This document shows, piece by piece, positions 12,533 through 25,600 of a stretch of DNA of 64,000 bases (position 1 is its first letter; every line of letters begins with the position of its first letter). The notes below the pieces were generated by a model. It ran no database searches and was not told the origin of the DNA. It saw only the letters and a program-made list of their open reading frames with translations. Both the position numbers and the translations under genes were made by a program. The DNA is from Polyodon spathula (taxonomy: Eukaryota > Chordata > Actinopteri > Acipenseriformes > Polyodontidae), in assembly GCF_017654505.1 (NCBI RefSeq), contig NC_054538.1:56555684-56619683 (forward strand). Direction: 5' to 3'.

Positions 12533-13111
12533 GCAATAAGACCTGACACAGAGGGCATTACTAGGCATTATGGACCATTTGGGTAATGGGGCCCGAGACA
12601 AAGTCCCATTCTACAAAATATAATCCTCCATTACCTATGAGATTTCTCTGTAAAAACAATGCTTTTAAAACAAATGGTTGCCATTATGATATTTGATGTT
12701 TTCACCCATGACCTGCAAGAATACCAGATATGATTTATTGCTCACATTGTTTGGATCTAGTCCGATTTGTGGATAAAGACAGAAAGCTGTCGGATTCTTT
12801 GAACATGTCATTATATATTTCTCCAGTAATAGATGAAGAAGCTCATAGGTAACATTGTTATAATGGAACACTATATTTTGTAGAATGTTCATTTTGGAGG
12901 GCTTATGTGGAAGGATACATTAAAAACAAAAAACGAAATAAATGCAGTTTAAATAAATTTAAAAATTAGATTTAATTGTGCTGTAACATTAAAATGTAAA
13001 AGCAATAAGACCGTCCACATGGGGCATTACCAGGCATTATTGTCTCAGGCCCTATTACCCAACCAATTTATAATGTCTGGTAATGCCCTCTGTGTCAGGT
13101 CTTATTGCTTA

Positions 13112-13112
<1 letters not shown>
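12531..13112. mobile_element. MITE-like element with about 70 bp inverted ends and a terminal foldback
   Basis: The first bases GTAAGCAATAAGACCTGACA and the last bases, read on the other strand, are identical over about 35 bp and remain similar for about 70 bp (12531-12600 against 13040-13112). The right end is also a palindrome: 13002-13040 is a diverged inverted copy of 13071-13112, so the last 110 bases can fold into one hairpin. No coding frame is present. It lies between a GT repeat on the left and an AT repeat on the right. I do not recognise the family. Confidence 0.65.
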
Positions 13113-13345
<233 letters not shown>

Positions 13346-13575
13346 AGTGAGAAATCCCATCAAAGGAGAATTTAAGACAGCAGCTCCATTTCGATTACGT
13401 CCAAAGCCCCTAGTCTTTATTTTAACATATTTAAAACCACGATAAACATAATACAGGAACAGCAATCATTCAGCACATTACCCAGATGACAAACAACAGA
13501 ATTGTTACATTCCCATGTCTTTCTGTTAGTATGATCCATCAAATAGCACATAGCATACAGTACAGTCATTGCGAT

Positions 13576-14990
13576 TTAAATTAGGGGACACAAATTCAAC
13601 TCCTCTTTAAGTCCAAATGGTTCTAGCGCTTGTGGTGCAAGTATCCAGTGTGCCTCTCGTCGCAGAAGGAGGTCAACTAGATTGCCACCCCGAGTAGGGA
13701 CAGTGACCCTCTCCACGCCCACAAATATTAGTGAATGTGTAGAGATTCCATGTCCAGCTTTCCTATAAAGTTTTGCAATCTTGGTTATTATTTCTAATTG
13801 TCGCTTTATGTTCAGTAATACGTAATTTTTGAGGTCTTTTTGTTTGGCCCACATATACCTGTCCACACGGACATGTTAGCACATAAATTACACCAGTGGT
13901 ATTACAGTTAATAAAACCTTTAATTTTTATTTTTCTGCCAGATCTGGGGTGAACAAAATACTTAGTGTTAGTTGTATTGGAACAATGAATGCAATGTCCG
14001 CACTTAAAATCATCATCACGAGGGGCTGACAACCACGATTTAGTTTGGTCAATTTTAGGGCTAAATGAATGGACTGATAGATCTCTAATATTGCTGACAC
14101 ATTTGAATGCAATATGTGTTGGACTGTCCTGTATAATCTCCTTAAGGGAAAGATCGCTCTTCAAAATGTTCCAGTGTTTTAAAATGATCCCCCTAACATT
14201 ATTCAATAAATAATTAAACTCAGTGGAAAAGCAAATTGTTTGGTCACCTTTAATCTTTGTTTTCTTTCTAAGAATAGAATTCCATTCTGTATCTTTATCT
14301 TTTTGAATCGCTAACTTTAAACTGCGATTGTCATACCCTCTAGCTTTAAATTTACAAAGCATTTCTTCTGATTTCGAATTAAATTGAGATTCTGTGCTGC
14401 AGTTCCTTCTAATGCGTAAGAACTGTCCCATTGGTATGTTTTTAATCAGGCGACGTGGGTGTTGACTTTTAGCAAGTAATAAAGAGTTATGATCAGTTAT
14501 TTTCATAAACACACTAGTTTGCAGTGTGCTAGTTTCATCTTTATAAAGTCTAGAAAGTATATTTGTTGTAGGTCTCATTCACATTTGAATTGTAAGTTGA
14601 TATTCACAGAGTTGGTGTAATTGACAAATTGCTGAAGTTGTACTTTAGTACCTGACCAAATGAATAATATGTCATCAATGTGATGTTGCCATAACTGAAT
14701 GTAAGGTAAAACAGTATTATTCTCACTTTGGATATATCTCTCTTCCCAATATCCCACATACAGGTTTGCATAATTGGATGCGAAAGACGCCCCATTGTAG
14801 TACCTTTAATCTGTGTACAGACTCATTACATCGATCGAGGCAAGAATACATATGGGATCAACTTTAAGGTTATTAGTACAGTTTAAAACATCTCATGTAT
14901 CAGATAGATAAGAGGGAAGTTTACAAACAAAAGGTTTAAGGAAAGAGTATATATTGGCAGAAGGGTTCAATTACTGAACCATTCCCCAAT
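13576..14990 (-). pseudogene. 5'-truncated Penelope-like retroelement (reverse transcriptase C-terminal part plus GIY-YIG endonuclease)
   Basis: Read on the minus strand from about 14980, a decayed reverse transcriptase appears in order: motif A-like ILASIDVMSLYT, then GTTMG followed after a one-base shift by SFASNYANLYVGYWEE, then the catalytic HIDDILFIWSG in the YxDD position, then the thumb/linker (HPRRLIKNIPMGQFLRIRR) and a GIY-YIG endonuclease region (GVIYVLTCPCGQVYVGQT). After a further frameshift near 13775 the C-terminus follows, ending LKEELNLCPLI before a stop at 13576. This RT plus GIY-YIG order is characteristic of endonuclease-bearing Penelope-like elements. About 60 residues between motifs A and B are missing. 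Together with at least two frameshifts and 5' truncation this makes the copy inactive. Confidence 0.85.
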
Positions 14991-15893
14991 ACAATCGGTA
15001 TGTTTTCCAGAAAAAAAACAAAACTTTTTTTTCACTCATCTTGTATTTCTGTGTTTCAAAAATCAAAAGCTAAGCTAACGCCCAGGTGCCGTTTGAAGAT
15101 TTGCTGTGTTCTTAGAAGGCAAGAACATGTCAAAGATTAGCCTCTAGTGCCAATTCCTTTAAAAGCAGAATGGAGTAGAATCATTACAGCAAAAATGTGA
15201 ACGAATACAAAACCTTACTGCAGTATAGCTCCTAATAAGATATGTCCTGGAAGGAATACCCTTTCCGACACAAACATTATTTCACCAATCAGTCAACCTT
15301 AAAAAGTGAATTGACAACTTACCCCAATACCAGTCAATCGATTCACTTCCCTCCACCTTTCTTCAGTTACCCCATTGTAAACCTCAGGGGGTCTATCATG
15401 TAGTCCAAAAGGCCAGGCATTGACCCCTCCAACCAAGAGGGTTTGAGGCCAAATGTTCCATCTTGTTCCATGCTCCATTATCATCAGATAAACACCATTC
15501 AATACAAATCCCCTCTTTACAGCACTCTTTTAAATTTTAAAACCAGGAAAAATGTATTTCCATGGTAATTTCAATAGCGATTTCCATGGCCGCAGCTGCC
15601 GTTGTTTAATTTGTTTTGTTTTGACAGCTTCTTGTATTCATTTGCATGTGACTCATGAGTATCCATATCCGTGGCACAAGTGCTGTTGCGCAAAGTACAG
15701 CAACTCACTCAACATTTTTTTAAAGTTGTTTAGGTTCAGTTCAGATCAAATCCCATGTGAAATCAACCAGTCAAGCAAGCACCCATTTTTAGCATGAACC
15801 ATGACCACTTCAAATGTGTAGAAATGGATTACATTGCACAGCTGACAAAAACTGCTCATAGTTTCATTTTCAGATCATGTGCTAATGTTAGTT

Positions 15894-16520
15894 TGTGACA
15901 GAGAGAGAAGGAATCTGTACTGTGAATCCCCCTCCCGATCAGAAAGCGCGCTGGTCGAGTTGGTGGTATGGTTTCCCATAGACAGGGCGACTCGGTGGTA
16001 GGTGGAAACCAGAAGTCGGCCATTTTGGAGGAAGCATGTAACTGCAAGTTTGCTAAACAAATCCATTGTGATCAGATGCAGGGCAGGCAATGGATTGGAT
16101 AGACCGTCTTGCCGGGCTTATCACAGACAGGAGTGTAGCAGTACAAAGGTGACGCAGCTACGTGAGTCGGCCCTTAACGCTGGAGTTACCAATGCGCTGG
16201 ATCGCTGTGTTTGTTGTATATGTTTTGTGTTTGGAGAGGACGCATGAAAGGGAGCTGCATCCACTGAGCCAGCCCACACCACTGAGCTCGACCCTTACAG
16301 CACAGCACAGACACGCACCACCATCCTGGGTTTGGAGAGCACAGTTTCGTGCACTGGGATAATAACGTGTTTGTAAATATTTTGTTTGGGACTGTAAACC
16401 CACTGTGAACCCCCCTGATACCATCATTGGGGTGGCTTTATTATTTACTATTTTGAATAAACACAGACCGTTTTTTAACCAAAGGTGCTGTCTGGACATT
16501 GATTGTATCACCCACACTTG
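15894..16520 (+). mobile_element. Probable LTR or LTR fragment
   Basis: The segment begins TGTGACAGAGAGAGAAGG, resembling the TG start of fish gypsy-type LTRs, and contains an AATAAA signal at about 16457 followed by a short U5-like stretch. No internal coding region flanks it and I could not find a matching target-site duplication. The right edge is uncertain. Confidence 0.35.
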
Positions 16521-16870
16521 TGTATGTCCATGTTGTTTTTATCTGGACATTGTATCCCATGTTAGGACATTCTATAGCTCAAGTTATTGAGAATCAGATT
16601 CTGGAAATATTCTTGGCTGACTGTCTTTATGTACTTACAGTATATCACTGTGACAGTGCAAGTCTGTTTACTGGGCAGGTTCTTGCAGGTAATTTGAAGC
16701 TCTCTATTAAGTTTCTCATCTTTCAGATAGCAGGCTGTCACAAACCAATGTGCTTTTCCACTATGGCATGCAGTGATGCTGAAACTACACAAGCAAGTGT
16801 TCTCTGCATCCAGGTGTTGAAATAGTGTACAGGATCAAATCTCAAGCTGCACAGCATTTTATTTCGTAAA

Positions 16871-17690
16871 GACTGCCGAACACAGCCCGACTCAAGACAT
16901 CCCGACTCATCTCATCTCAACTGGCCATACACAGTCTGGATGAATGGTAGCAGTGTGTGTTCCCTTAAAACCAGGATTATGCAGATTTCGGTCGGGATGT
17001 CTTCAGATTTGAAGATTGAACATGTTGAATCTTTTTCAGTCACAGTTTCGTTCAGGCATGATCAGTCTGTCTGTGTGAGGCGGTTGCCGACCAAGACTGA
17101 CTGAGACCGATTAGTCATAAGGGTGTCAACCAATGGTGAAGCAGGTTTAAGTGACGTGGCTTGTCATGTGACTTGTCATACAAGAGGGCGGGCTATTGCT
17201 TCGATCTCCAATAAGTCACAAATCACAAGCCCCTAGATCCACACGCTGAGAAAAAAAAGATAATCAACAGGCTGGATTTTGTTTACCACAGGCTAAAGTG
17301 TAGTAGAACTATACAAAAAGTCAAACACTGCCTGAAATGTTTGCACGGTGTAAATGGCCATTAGCTAAATTAATAGGCTAAGCGCTTTTTTTTTGGTTGC
17401 CTTGCGGCACTGTCTCCGCCATCTAGTCAGCATACGATTACATGCATGATGTGAGGGTCGCTATGTTGGGCTGAGTTAATAAAAAAATGTGTACAGGGCA
17501 ATATTAATACAATTTGCATACATAGTAATCACTAGGATCTAGTTGTGGTCAGTAATTCAGCCTTAGCAGTGTGCGACACCCAGTCGGGAAAAACTCAATT
17601 GTGACGTCAAACCAAAACTGAGCACAACTGATTGCAGAATCCAAACTCAAATGAGTCCGGACGGCTTGAGTCAGGCTGTGTGCGGCGGGA
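16871..17690. mobile_element. MITE-like element, about 820 bp
   Basis: The left end GCCGAACACAGCCCGACTCA and the right end on the opposite strand (CCGCACACAGCCTGACTCAA) form an imperfect inverted repeat of about 35-40 bp, the arms continuing with GACTCAT on both sides. The interior is non-coding. Bases next to the ends (TAAA left, TTTAAA right) may hold a short AT-rich target duplication. Confidence 0.55.
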
Positions 17691-18339
17691 TTTAAACCCT
17701 TGTTGGGCAGTTTTTGATTGTTTAAAATCTGTACTACTGTACTTGCTACATAGAGTGGTTAAAATATGCCTGCTATTGTGGACAGGCACTTTCTACACAT
17801 CAAATATAGCAGTACGCAAGACTGCTTACCATATACAGAACACAGAATGAATAGAAGCTTTAAATTCATTTCTGCATTCGCTATTTGATGTTATAATGTT
17901 AATTCGGAGTAACTTTACTGATTTTGTTGTTAGTTTTCATATATTTTTTAAATTAAATTGTTTATTTCAAATCTTCAGAGTTGGCAACTGGTGTTGGTGA
18001 ATTGTCAGTGCTGGGTGGTAAACATGTTATGGAGTTGTAGCTACTGTCTGATACAAGCTGCCAGATGTTTACTGCATTATTCCTTCAGTGCTATATGTAG
18101 CCCTTAAGTTCAGAGTAAACACTGCATAAACATCTGTTTGATCTGCTGAGTTTTATACTTCATTCCTGGTAAGACTAGAAAATCCCAACAAACCCTGAAA
18201 TGATGGGATGCTGCATCTCCTCTGCATGCAGAGAAACAAGGTGAGTGTTGGAAAAGATGGGCGGAATTTAGAAAAAGTAGCATTATTGAAGCATGCTCTT
18301 TGTATAATAATGGCAGCTTTCTTACTAAGTGATTTTAGT

Positions 18340-19530
18340 AAGCTCACCTGCCAGTGCTTTGGCCGCATGTTCTGGCCGTAGGCATCTGGAGCAGGACCGG
18401 TGCTCGTCCTGCCTGGGCAGCTTCGCCGCGAACGGTCACACTGGTGGAACCCAGCGGAGGACCCAGTCAACTGGACTGACATGGCTTCATAGGCAAAGCT
18501 AATGCGCTCTGTGTCAATAGTAGCGCGGTTGGTGCCGGGCTGTAGACGCTTCCAAGCAATTTACCAGTGCCGAATCAGTCGGTGCCGGAATCGGTGTTGA
18601 GAAGAGCACAGTCAGTGCAAAGTGGTCGGTGCCGAGTCAATCGACGCCTAGGTTGGTGCCGATGTGTAGTGTGGTTGGTGCCGGGCTGTAGACGGCTCCA
18701 AAGTGCAGAGTTAATTGGTGCCGGGATCGGCGTCGAGGAAAGCGCTGTCAGTGCCAAACAGTCGGTGCCGAGTGGACCTGTTCCAAGGTCGGTGCCGATA
18801 GTAGGCACAGTCGGTGGCGGCGAAGATGTTTACACCAGTGCCGAGTCAATCGGGGCCGGGTAGGCACTGTTTTTCTCAACCTCGCAAGTTGGCGGGAAAC
18901 CGCAGTCGATGCCGGGGTATGCAGCCGATTCAGTCGACGTGGTCGCCAAGGGCAAGCGCAGCCGCGCTAGGAAAGCCTGAGGCTTGAGAGGTGCGCTAGG
19001 CCCAACTTTTTTTTTGTTTGTTTTGTTTTTTGTTTTTGGTCGCCGTGTCCAATTAAATCAGCGTAGAGGACGACGTTACGTGCCCGCGGAGTCTCCTTAC
19101 AGCACCACAACTGCTCCCCACACGGTATATCAACTACACGAGGCCTTGTGTTGTAAAAAAGAGTAATGGCCGCTCGCCATTCCCTCAAGAGGGGTCAAAA
19201 CCAGCTCTAGTCAGTAAACTGACGCTAGAATTAGGCGAGAACACTCATAACAACGCTGGAGAGCATGAGTTTACAGTGGATCCAATAAATTTGTCGGTAA
19301 AAACCAAACAAATCAGCCAAATTCGGTACAAGAAAGCAATCACAATCTATGACCTGTCTCAGTGGAGTGAGAGAGAAAATGGTGATATGTTACTGTTGGA
19401 CGTCCATCTTCAACAGGAGGTGGGAGGGACTTCCCTCTAATAGCAGGGCCCTGATAGGGCAGCTTTTTTTATATATGCTCAGTGATTGACGGTCAGAGAG
19501 GGCTCTTTCCCATTCGGTAATGGTTGTCAT
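18340..19530. repeat. GC-rich region with a 145-bp tandem duplication; possible mobile-element or CpG-island origin
   Basis: A unit containing GGTTGGTGCCGGGCTGTAGA at 18528 recurs at 18673, with later partial copies rich in CGGTGCCGAGTC-type 10-mers up to about 18860. CpG is frequent here, unlike the AT-rich surroundings. A cysteine-containing frame near 18350-18440 is weakly like the gag region of DIRS-type elements, but I cannot confirm it. Its position about 0.8-1.2 kb before the first GNG4 coding exon leaves a second reading open: a repeat-expanded CpG island acting as the GNG4 promoter or 5' UTR. The two readings cannot be separated from sequence alone. Confidence 0.45.
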
Positions 19531-19667
19531 TCAATTGAAAGGGAATTACATATGGGAATATAATTAGCATTAAAGAATTGAAATATATGTACTGTATTTT
19601 GACCCACAAATTGCCTTCTACCTAAAATTTGTAACCAAATTACTTGTACTTGTTTTAGGAAGACACT

Positions 19668-22600
19668 ATGAAGGACGGCATGACTAACAACAGCACAGCC
19701 AGTATATCCCAAGCCAGGAAATCGGTGGAGCAGCTCAAGATGGAAGCCTGCATGGACAGGATAAAGGTAGGCTCTTCAAACAGTGTCTAATGCTTCCATA
19801 TAGCATGCTTTTAAACGACTGCAGTGGCCACAGTATATCAGGTGTTGGCCGCTTGATTTAATGCCCAGAGCGATAGACTGGGGGCAGGTGCAAAGTGCAA
19901 GCCTTTGGTCAAGTCAAGCTCTCTCAACTGCAAACGTCTGCTTTGTAGCCAAATAGCTGCTTAAAGGGAACCTGTCGTTCAATTGTATAAATCAATTTAA
20001 ATTAAAATACTAAATCAAATCTCCACAGTAGTTTAGCAAGCTTTGCTTATTATTAGGTTGTGCATTTACTCTTTCTCATGGTACTTTTCAGTGTGCTATA
20101 CTACACTTTGCTATGCTTGTAGTTTGCATACTGCAGTCAACTTGTACAGAATAAAGGTAATCACAGTATGTTATTCTGATGTTATTTTGAAATTATAATG
20201 ACAAAATAATCACTGGCTCATGTAATCTGCAACCTTGATTTCCGATCATATACTAAAAGAGAAAACCCTTGCAAAACCCAACCAGCAGATGGATGGAATT
20301 TGTTATTGTAAAGGCTTGCACTAGAGGTTAAGTATCATTTTAACTTATCTATAAAGTTTGCCACAGTTATTTTGAACAGTTGTCTTGGATGGTAATTTTG
20401 CAGTTTATCAATGCTTTCCCCAAGGTTAAACAAGCTACAGAGTCTATTCAGCTATTCAGATTAATGTCTTTTAAAATCTTTGTTTCTGAGGAAAAAAGGA
20501 AACATCCAGCTAGGCGATGCCTAATTTTTCACTATCAATATATCGTTCTCCAAAAAGCCGATACATCCATTGATCGACTTCTAGAAAGGGTAAAAAAATA
20601 CAGTAACACACGTGGAGCTGTGGATTATTTTGTGTAAGAGGGCAAGTAATGCTTTAAAAACTATTATGCATATTACATTGATTACATCAGTTTATGCAGG
20701 CTTGCTCTTATCAAGATTATTAGTTTGTAGTGTATGAAACTGTTTTGTTCTTTTGTTGTTCTCGCTATTGTTGTTCAATAAACGTTGCTTATTTTGTCTG
20801 TATGTGGATTGCCTGGCTCTTTAGTACAGAGGCATTGGTGCTATGCTTTAGTGCGAGAGGTCCCAGGTTTGCACCCTCCTGCCTGTGTGTGGATTGCCTC
20901 GTCCTGTGTGATGCGCCTGCCTGCGGGAACCGAGATCATTATAATATGTTTTGTTGTAATAATAATAAAGTTTTTTGACTGATTCAAATTTCGCTGCAGA
21001 TAGATTTATTTTCTTAATTTTTCTGTTTTGTTAAGTGGCACAGCTGCACGCTGCTATTATTTTATTTTTTGGGTGGGGGGGGGATGTTGCAAGCCAACTG
21101 AATGTGATTTTGGAAGTTGTATTTGGTTGTACAGAATAGTGGCGAAAAAAGTAACTTCTGCAAGGCTCTCGTTTTCCCCCTGTATTGTGCGCATTCACAA
21201 TATTTATTTAAATGAAAAAGGTCTAGGTTTATTTATAATGTTACAGGTTTAAACATAAAAAATGTTTTTAATTTGACATTTTCTCAAGCAATGCTAATAG
21301 TGGGCCTCAGTGCCTAATGCAGCTGAACAGGTGGGCCTCAGGTAACAAAAACTTGTGAAGCCCTGCCTTACACAACATCACATATCTGATGTCCCTGGAT
21401 AATAAAATACATTGTTACTCTTTTTTAAAATCACTTTATTATTGTGTGACACTATTTTGTGTCATTTTAGACTTTCAGAATACAAAAACAATGTAAGTAG
21501 TACATTTTTACTATGACTGATGTTCACATTTATTTTGTTTTAAGATTTTTGAGCGCGTTGTAAATGAAAGAGCGTATGCATCAGATATGAGTAGCTACCT
21601 CGTCAATGTACATCTGTGTCTAAGTCAATACACAGCAAAGGGTAGTGTTTAAATTGCTCACTAGCTTGTGAAAGCAAAGTTGAAGATGCTGTTGATGGAA
21701 TTATTATGTTAAAAGGTCGCAAAGGTCACCATTCTGTGCATACACCATGATGAAATATACCGTATCCTTTTGCTATGACAAGTTTTCAGATTGTGTTTTG
21801 GAAACTGCAACATGTTTTTGGCTAGATAAGCTACACCCTATTCACAATACCTAAATCAATCACAAAAAAACATCTGCATATAATTCACTTAGTTCACAAT
21901 CACCACTGTGAATAGGGCACAGTCAACTCTTTAACTGTCTCTCGGCATATGGTAGCTGATTTGCAGTTGTGAGGTAGCAGCTTGCAGCTGCTGCAGCCGC
22001 TATGTGATTTGTACCGCACCCCTGGTTTCTGCTTTGAGAAACATGTCTCCAGAAACATTTTGCATTTGGTCAATTGGAAAAAATGTTTGAGCTTGTAACT
22101 AACTCATCATATTCTTGTGCATGCTTTTGCTAAAGACAGGTTGGTTTCAACATCTGCTAAAATGCTAAATTGTATTGATATGAATGAAGGACATTTCTAT
22201 GACATATTATCATACGGGTAAGCACTGTAATTTAAAGCTTTCCTCCATTTTCTGACTTGTTAGGAGGAATCATCACGTTGTGCTCAGAAATGTTTCCCCA
22301 AATGTTTACTTAATTGAAAATACAGTATAGTGCCATTTGTTCTATTTTGTCAGAAACCGCTGTTTCCCAACCCATCCAAATGTTTTTTGTTTTTTTTCAC
22401 TGTATGAAAGTTGTTTTTTTTTCCTATTAGGTGATGCAAAGATAACATTGAATAAAAAGAACTTAAGCCTTATAGAAGCAAACGATAATTTGAAGGTATT
22501 CCCAGTGCTGTTGACAAGCAGTAGAGAGACACAGACAATTTCCTTTGAAAATGAAAATGAAAGTCAAATGAAGTCTGCCTCATTTTGTGCTAAATGTAAT

Positions 22601-25600
22601 AAGGAAGCTTTGCTCTGCAGTGATTTTCAGTGCTGCAGTATTATTCAACACATACACAGATCAATAAGATGGATGATATGGCGATAGCATTGATGACTGA
22701 CTGAGACTCAAGTTTAATCGTATCAGCCTGAGTGACAGACAATTATTATTTGTTTATTTAGCAGACGCCTTTATTCAAGGCACTTACAGGGACTAGGGTG
22801 TGTGAACTATGTATCAGCTGCAGAGTCACTTACAACAATGTCTCACCAGAAAGACGTTGCACAAGGAGGTTAAGTATGAGTCAGTAAGTGATGAACTAGA
22901 ACCTCCTGGTTACAAGCCCTTCGCTTTAACCAGCGGACCACACAGCCTTCTATATAATAAAAATCATTAAAGTGATGGTAGCTTATGGAATACTTTCATA
23001 GATCTTACCAGTCATGTAATTCCATTGACGGTATAGATCTCAAATGTGCAGTTTCAAATGAAACATGATCTCTCAAACATGTATTTTCATTTTAAAACAT
23101 GACATCAAGTACTAAAGTGTGTACAACAAAAGTGCTCAGTTTGCTTGCCTTCCCTTACAGGAAGTCTGTAACGCTCCCAATCTCTTGGTCAGTGTCTTTG
23201 GGTCAAGCATCTTATTGGCTACTAAACATGTCTGTCCACAGGGGAAACAGCTGTTGGTTAGTGACAAGAAAGAAGGCGTTGAAAAAAGTGAGGACTACTA
23301 TCCAAGTAAAATAACCAAGAAAGTGCAACACCAGTGTAGTACCAGGTGTCATGTTTTAAAATAAAATTTAAAATAATATGTATGTGTTTGCTATAACACA
23401 TGTTTTTTTCAAAAAGAAACATTTGAGACCTCTGTAAGAATGGATGTGCACAACAGGTAAGATTTATGGAATTAGTTTGTAAGCTACAATCACTTTACGT
23501 CACTTAAAAAGATGATTGAATTTACTGAACCTACAGTCTTTGACTATGTATTTCAGAGCTTGATGTAAAAAAAAATAGTGAATATTACTACAACTCCATA
23601 TAATGTGGAGTGTATAATAAATGTGATTAATTAGACAATTGCTTACTTTGATTAATCAAGTAAAATGAATAGTGAAGATTAAAAACTCTACATTGGGATT
23701 GTTTGATTCAATGAAAATATGACCAATGTTATTTCCCTGTTTTTTGCTGCTAGTTTAATCAACCTCATTGCCATAGGGGGACACACCACAGCAACAGAAA
23801 CAACCCTACAATGTATTTAGATTTTAATTTAAACAGGATGTGCTGGGATTAATCCAAACAAACTCTCCAAGTTTATCTCCTAAATTATTCACTGAAGTCC
23901 AAGCCATTTCAAACTCTCAGATTGCTCTGATTGTCCAATCACAGTCCTGAGAAGCTATTCCACCCCAGGTTTAACAGGAATATGAGATAATTAACTACTT
24001 CAGGTCAACTTTGGCCTCCCCAGGTTTAATCAAACCTACATTCACGCTCAAAGATCTTTTAATCAACTGGAATTATTAAATTAATAAATTGGAGCTGTAA
24101 CGTAGACTTAAATATGACTCAATCAACCCAATTATTTCCTTAACATCCATGAAGGCAAACTCTTCAAAACAGTGTGCCCAGATTTCATAAAAAATTGCAG
24201 GATCAATTTTCTACGCAGGTTATTCCACATACTGTGCATGCAGCTCACAGTGAGCACATTTTTCACATAACTAAAGCCTGATTGGTTCAGTTATTCAATG
24301 TTACATCTTGCTCTACTGATTCTGATGGCTGCAGTGTTAATTATACGGTGGCAAGGGATGTATATGGCACTGACATACAGTTCCTTGTTCACTTGTGCTG
24401 CTGGGGAGCAGCGGGAGGGTTCTATGCAGATTGTGTGCCCCTGTTAATGCCAACGAGGGGGGATCTTTTGGGTGTTGTAATATTTAAATATGGGGCTGCC
24501 AGCGACAAGAGGTTCTGATTGGTAGAATGTTAGAACAAACTACATATTCAGCTGATAGCACAGCAAAGGTATTCATTATTTCTTCAATCGCATGATATGT
24601 GAATGTGATACATGGTTATTAGAAGGCTTCACCAGTATGACTAGGGTTTATAATTACTGCTCATCTAAATGTATTACATAGAAGCCCAGGCTGTCATTAC
24701 ATGAGTCACATTTACAGCACACTGTGGAATTAGAAAATGAGTTTAGAGTCTTGTGTAGGTATGTATTTATTGATTTTAAATGTTATTAATTTGATTTCAC
24801 AGCAGGATTGACCAGGGATGTAAAATTTATATAAAAGGGAGCTATAAAAGCAGTACAAAATCAAGTGTTAATTTTAACTCTACCCTCCTATAGCGCTTTA
24901 GATGATAGTGACATTTTCAGTGATCAATTATAGGCTAAAATGATCACAATAACCATGATTATCGTTGTTTAAACACATTAATTGCCACACAGTTAGTTGT
25001 TCTTTCTCATATTTTGGTTATTTACAATAAAATCATACATAATTGAGACTCAAAGAATTTGAGATGATACTTAGGATAGTTGTACTTTTCCCATATTTAG
25101 GCCAAACATCCCCTTGTTAAAATATATTTTTTTACATGTACAGTACAAATGTGAAAAGCAATTAAAGTAATACATTCACTACATGTTTTTGAAACATTGT
25201 CATTCAGTATTAAGATGCATGTCACCTTATGCTTGATTTATGTTTCCTATGCAATGTTAATTTTCCATATTTCAATCAATAATGTGTGTTTGTTGACCAA
25301 TATGATCATACATGCTAAACAGTGTCCTCATGCAGATGTATGTAAAAACAAAAGTGTGGCAAATGTAGATGGACAAAGCACTTCCATATAACCCAGATTC
25401 TGATACACTTATACTGTACCTTAAGGTAAATAATGCTTACTATTAAAGTTTTCTAGATATAGGTAAAATTGGAAGGACAGGAGTTCATATAACCCCAGAC
25501 CCATTTACTCTTAATAACTTGTTCTAATGAATGCCCATACCAAGTTTCATCACAAGTACGCACAATTTTCTAGATATAAATAAAAATGCAGGTCACGTTT

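Noticed and set aside
18153..18863. Open frames in the GC-rich region before GNG4
   Set aside because: They follow the CGGTGCC-type repeats in several frames on both strands, as expected from low stop density in GC-rich repeats.
22337..22687. 116-codon open frame in the GNG4 intron
   Set aside because: No recognisable domain or splice context, and its start lies in AT-rich intron sequence; length is within chance for 64 kb.
22735..22955. A functional tRNA-Thr gene
   Set aside because: The T-arm/B-box is degenerate and the tRNA-like head continues into a LINE-type tail, so it is a SINE.
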